From assembly GCA_965222485.1 (NCBI GenBank), contig CBDCUC010000030.1:496001-560000 (forward strand): 64,000 nucleotides of DNA. Direction: 5' to 3'. Positions 60,751 through 64,000 of the stretch are shown here, piece after piece (the first letter of the stretch is position 1; each line of letters starts with the position of its first letter). The notes under the pieces were generated by a model, which was given only the letters and a program-made list of their open reading frames with translations, had not been told where the DNA came from and ran no database searches. The DNA comes from CBDCUC01 sp965222485. GTDB taxonomy: Bacteria > Pseudomonadota > Alphaproteobacteria > Rhizobiales > Hyphomicrobiaceae. Made by a program: the position numbers and the translations under genes.

Positions 60751-61938
60751 TTGAGTCAGGACAGCGAACCTGCCGCGTGGAGCGAACTTAAGGCGACAGC
60801 CAAGTTGGTGCTGTCGGATGGGAGCGTCATCAGCGGGATGGGGCTCGGGGCGACCGGTCAGGCGGTTGGCGAAGTTTGTTTCAACACGGCCATTACCGGT
60901 TATCAGGAAATCCTGACTGATCCGTCGTATGCAGGACAGATCATTACATTCACGTTCCCGCATATCGGCAACGTGGGTGTGAACGATGAAGATATCGAGA
61001 CCTCCAATCTCGCCTCGCGGTCTGGTGTGCGCGGCTGTGTATTGCGGGCACCGATTACCGGGCAGTCGAACTACCGTGCAGCCAGGGACCTGGATGCTTG
61101 GCTCAAGGAACGCGGTATCATCGGAATTTGTGGCGTTGATACGCGGGCGCTGACTGTGCGTATTCGCGAAGCAGGCATGCCCAATGCGGTGATCGCGCAC
61201 GAGCCTTCCGGCACGTTCGATTTAGATAAGTTGAAGGCGGATGCCGCGGCCTGGCCGGGATTGGTGGGCATGGACCTCGTGCCTGATGTGACATGTGGTC
61301 AGTCCTACACGTGGGACGAAATGCGTTGGGCCTGGGGAACGGGTTATGCACGTCAGGAACAACCGGACTTCCATGTTGTTGCCTTAGATTATGGTCTGAA
61401 ACGAAATATTCTGCGTTGTCTGGCGTCTGCCGGCTGCAAGGTTACCGTTCTGCCGGCAACGGCAAGTGCGGAAGATGTTCTGTCCCGCAAACCTGACGGA
61501 ATCTTCTTGTCCAACGGGCCGGGAGATCCGGCGGCAACGGGCGAATATGCCGTGCCTGAGATTAAGAAGCTCATCGATAGTGGTCTGCCGATGTTTGGCA
61601 TTTGTCTCGGACACCAGATGCTGTCACTGGCGCTTGGTGCGAAAACAAAAAAAATGCACCAGGGTCATCATGGCGCCAATCATCCGGTTAAGGATTTCAC
61701 GACCGGTAAGGTTGAGATTACGTCGATGAACCACGGCTTTACTGTCGACCGCGATACGTTGCCGGAGGGCGTTTCGGAAACGCATGTATCGTTGTTCGAC
61801 GGAACAAATTGCGGCATTGCGGTGGACGGTAAGTCGATCTTTTCTGTTCAGTATCATCCCGAAGCGTCTCCGGGTCCGCAGGACAGCCATTACCTATTTG
61901 AGCGCTTTGCCGATCTGATGAGATCCAAAGGCGCATAG
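60751..61938 (+). CDS. carA: carbamoyl-phosphate synthase small subunit
   Basis: The 395-residue glutaminase subunit supplies ammonia to CarB for arginine and pyrimidine synthesis. The N-terminal domain has Gly-Glu-Val-Cys-Phe-Asn-Thr-Ala-Ile-Thr-Gly-Tyr-Gln-Glu. The class I glutamine amidotransferase domain has the nucleophile Cys285 in Phe-Gly-Ile-Cys-Leu-Gly-His-Gln and the His-Glu pair in Gln-Tyr-His-Pro-Glu-Ala. The start is TTG directly after a stop codon in frame, with AAAGGA two bases upstream, so no longer start exists. It is divergent from yqeY. carB is not in the window. Confidence 0.97.
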   Translation: MSQDSEPAAWSELKATAKLVLSDGSVISGMGLGATGQAVGEVCFNTAITGYQEILTDPSYAGQIITFTFPHIGNVGVNDEDIETSNLASRSGVRGCVLRAPITGQSNYRAARDLDAWLKERGIIGICGVDTRALTVRIREAGMPNAVIAHEPSGTFDLDKLKADAAAWPGLVGMDLVPDVTCGQSYTWDEMRWAWGTGYARQEQPDFHVVALDYGLKRNILRCLASAGCKVTVLPATASAEDVLSRKPDGIFLSNGPGDPAATGEYAVPEIKKLIDSGLPMFGICLGHQMLSLALGAKTKKMHQGHHGANHPVKDFTTGKVEITSMNHGFTVDRDTLPEGVSETHVSLFDGTNCGIAVDGKSIFSVQYHPEASPGPQDSHYLFERFADLMRSKGA

Positions 61939-62022
61939 GGCTTTCTGCGGCCTAGTCAAGCGCAATGGATCACGGTTGTTGGCCGTGTATCTAGCGACGT
62001 CTGATGGCTTGGGAGTAATCCG

Positions 62023-63198
62023 ATGTTGATTGGCAATGAGGTGTGCGCGGTTCACAGGCTAGCGTTGCGGTCGATGACGTCCATGCGATTCATGTGTTCG
62101 GTGTTTTTTGTACTACTCGTTACGGTGGATGCAGGCGGGTCTGCAGTTTTCGCTGAAGGTGGAAAAAAGGATGAGTGCGCGCCTGACGGCACGAGCGCAG
62201 CCCGCGTCATGCAAGCGTGGGCGGGGCGGTGCGCACACGAGCTGTGTGGCAAAGTGGTGCGAATGCCAAGTACTGCGCGATCTGACCTAAAGCCGAAACG
62301 GCCGCATTGCAGACACGGGGATTTGTCCGAACTGTTGGGCCTGATCCGCGACACCCACGAGCGTGGCGGTATCGTCTTTCTAGGCGAAGTACACGACAAT
62401 CCCACCCATCATGATTTGCGCGCGCATTTGCTTTCCAGGCCCCCGAAGTCGCCAGGGCGTGGCGCGATTGTGTTTGAGCAAATCCGCAAAGACCAACAAA
62501 GGCTGGTGGATAAATTCAACGCCGGTCCTGTTGGAAGCGAAAATCCCGATGCTGTTGCAAACCGGCTGTTTGACAAACTGGACTGGAGCAAAGGGAACTG
62601 GCCAGACCAGAAAATTTATCGACCACTTTTTTCGGAAGCGTTGCGTCTTGGTCTGAAGGTTGTCGGCGGGGATGCGGTACGCGATAAGATCAAGAACGTT
62701 GCGCGAAAGGGTCTTGAGGTGCTGCAAGACAATGAACGCTCAAATCTCAAGCTCGACGACCCGTTGGATGGAAATGGTTTCGACGTTTTGCTATCCGAGC
62801 TTGAGAACAGCCATTGCGGGATGATGCCCAAGACTGCATTGACCGGTATTGCAATGGCCCAGCGCTATCGCGACGCGTCGCTGGCGGAGGCGGCCGTAAA
62901 GGCGCGTGCCGATGCCGGTAGCGTAACTGTGATTGCTGGAAATGGGCATGTACGGACGGACCGGGGCAGCCCGTGGTACGTGGAGAAATTCGACGCCGAT
63001 GAGGCGGCGGGCACGGAAAAGCAGGGCGTTCTGGCTGTTCTGCTTGAGGAGGAGCCTGGCGAAGGTGAAACGCCGGCTCAATCTCAATCCCGCCAGATTG
63101 CTGACTTTGTGATCTATACGCCGCGCCAGGCAAGACCTGATCCGTGCGAGCAAATGCGTAAGCACATGCAAGGCAAGAGGCACAAGAAAACCGAATAA
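62023..63198 (+). CDS. ChaN-like exported protein (Tiki/EreA-related superfamily)
   Basis: The 391-residue protein has an N-terminal hydrophobic segment (about 20-44, a signal peptide or anchor). The ChaN domain has Ile-Val-Phe-Leu-Gly-Glu-Val-His-Asp-Asn-Pro-Thr-His-His (about 117) and Thr-Val-Ile-Ala-Gly-Asn-Gly-His-Val-Arg near 305. ChaN proteins of Campylobacter bind haem; related folds are metalloproteases, so function is uncertain. The tail is basic. GGGAG seven bases before the ATG fixes the start. Confidence 0.85.
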   Translation: MLIGNEVCAVHRLALRSMTSMRFMCSVFFVLLVTVDAGGSAVFAEGGKKDECAPDGTSAARVMQAWAGRCAHELCGKVVRMPSTARSDLKPKRPHCRHGDLSELLGLIRDTHERGGIVFLGEVHDNPTHHDLRAHLLSRPPKSPGRGAIVFEQIRKDQQRLVDKFNAGPVGSENPDAVANRLFDKLDWSKGNWPDQKIYRPLFSEALRLGLKVVGGDAVRDKIKNVARKGLEVLQDNERSNLKLDDPLDGNGFDVLLSELENSHCGMMPKTALTGIAMAQRYRDASLAEAAVKARADAGSVTVIAGNGHVRTDRGSPWYVEKFDADEAAGTEKQGVLAVLLEEEPGEGETPAQSQSRQIADFVIYTPRQARPDPCEQMRKHMQGKRHKKTE

Positions 63199-63324
63199 AT
63201 GCAGAGGCCCGACCTGTTTTGGTGGCGGCTCAACCATAGTAGCAAAACCTGGTTGGTCTAAGCGGTGGCCATCGACGTATAACAACGTCCAGGTAACTGG
63301 GCAGCAAACTTGGAAAGAGGACCA

Positions 63325-63951
63325 ATGCGTTATCTTCTGGCAATCCTTTTCGTTGGACTGTCATCAGTCTCTTCACTGGCGGCTACTGACTGTACAAAGG
63401 AAGCAAATGAAGCTCTCGACAAGCAGCGAGCCACTGGCAAGTACCGGATGAAGTCGAGCATGATCAGTGAGCGCGGGCTTGTGCAGATGACTGTCGACTA
63501 TGAGCTTCCCGGCCGCATGCACCAGAAAATGAAAGTGCTGCCATCGCCGGTGGTATCGGAGACGCTGTTGGTGGATGGCAAGGCCTGGGTAAAACGGGAG
63601 GGGGATTGGAACGCGCTGGCTCCTATCGATGCGGAGGAACTTGCCAACAATCTCAAAAAGAACGTCGAGCAGAAGTCCAATCAGTTCCTCGCCTATTTCT
63701 GCGAGGGGAAAACCAAGTTGGATGGTGCCGACGTATTAGTTTACCGCGTAAAAGAGGCCAAGAAGAAGGTTATTCCGGGTGCGACACCCAAAAGTCCTCC
63801 GACACGGTTCTTATATGTGGATGCTAAGACAGGTTTGCCGGAGCGCACCACCGTGGCAGCCCCCAATCGGCTTGACCAGCCTTTCTTCAAGGCGATCTAT
63901 TCCTACCCTTCGGAAATCGCGATCAAACCTCCAGTGCCCGAATCGCAGTAG
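63325..63951 (+). CDS. secreted LolA/LolB-like-fold protein of unknown role
   Basis: The 208-residue protein has a signal peptide (cleavage near Leu-Ala-Ala-Thr). The beta-rich mature part has Leu-Val-Asp-Gly-Lys-Ala-Trp-Val, Phe-Cys-Glu-Gly-Lys and Tyr-Val-Asp-Ala-Lys-Thr-Gly-Leu-Pro-Glu-Arg, which is like outer membrane lipoprotein carrier folds, a weak match. AAGAGGA lies just before the ATG at 63325, better than the start at 63310. It follows the ChaN-like gene after 126 bases. The window ends 49 bases after its stop. Confidence 0.65.
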   Translation: MRYLLAILFVGLSSVSSLAATDCTKEANEALDKQRATGKYRMKSSMISERGLVQMTVDYELPGRMHQKMKVLPSPVVSETLLVDGKAWVKREGDWNALAPIDAEELANNLKKNVEQKSNQFLAYFCEGKTKLDGADVLVYRVKEAKKKVIPGATPKSPPTRFLYVDAKTGLPERTTVAAPNRLDQPFFKAIYSYPSEIAIKPPVPESQ

Positions 63952-64000
63952 CGACGATACGGTTTCAAAGTCATCCTTTCGGCCCCTGCATGTGTGATAG

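Overview
The window reads as chromosome of an alphaproteobacterium of the order Hyphomicrobiales (Rhizobiales), probably Hyphomicrobiaceae-like. The reasons are the gene orders recA-alaS and carA / yqeY-dnaG-rpoD, a CckA hybrid kinase, rhizobial-type (Porin_2) porins, a polar-growth coiled-coil scaffold like GPR/TipN, GAAC-N7-GAAC LexA boxes before recA, and DksA and DnaG variants that have lost most zinc ligands. No phage, transposase, integrase, plasmid or CRISPR genes were seen. Nearly everything is core or lineage-core DNA.

Layout. 1-9.6 kb: end of a FadL-type porin, an MFS transporter facing a dipeptide epimerase, the scaffold protein, an Hpt phosphotransfer protein, a 2Fe-2S ferredoxin with its NADP reductase, and a lipoprotein. 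9.9-19.8 kb: CoxE-like VWA protein, two tandem paralogous porins, the YcjX/YcjF pair, a 28-residue membrane peptide candidate, and a MoxR ATPase (the expected partner of CoxE, here 7 kb away). 19.8-33.7 kb: DksA, two unknown membrane proteins, a bactofilin with an extra C-terminal beta domain, a large fusion of a periplasmic binding protein to a pentameric ligand-gated ion channel, an MscS-family channel, a FliO-like protein and CckA. Two copies of a roughly 250-bp MITE-like repeat lie here, after the bactofilin gene and after cckA. 33.7-46.9 kb: SOS-controlled recA, alaS, small exported proteins, a nuclease-fold protein, FadD facing away from an acyl carrier protein / ketosynthase pair, two cyclophilin-like paralogs, an ELM1-family protein and a CAT-anticodon tRNA. 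47-64 kb: a nitrilase/GNAT/panD operon, TrhO, an EF-hand protein followed by an ECF sigma/anti-sigma-like/metal-sensor operon, cytochrome b561 with YceI, rpoD, dnaG, yqeY, carA, a ChaN-like protein and an exported protein.

How the genes work together. Several genes concern cell polarity and the cell cycle (scaffold, bactofilin, CckA, Hpt). Others concern the envelope and its channels (porins, MscS, ligand-gated channel, YceI/b561). The most unusual items are the binding-protein/ligand-gated-channel fusion beside MscS, the bactofilin/CSPG-like fusion, the paired repeats, and panD overlapping a GNAT gene in an operon with a nitrilase. All family assignments come from reading the sequence; no database search was run.
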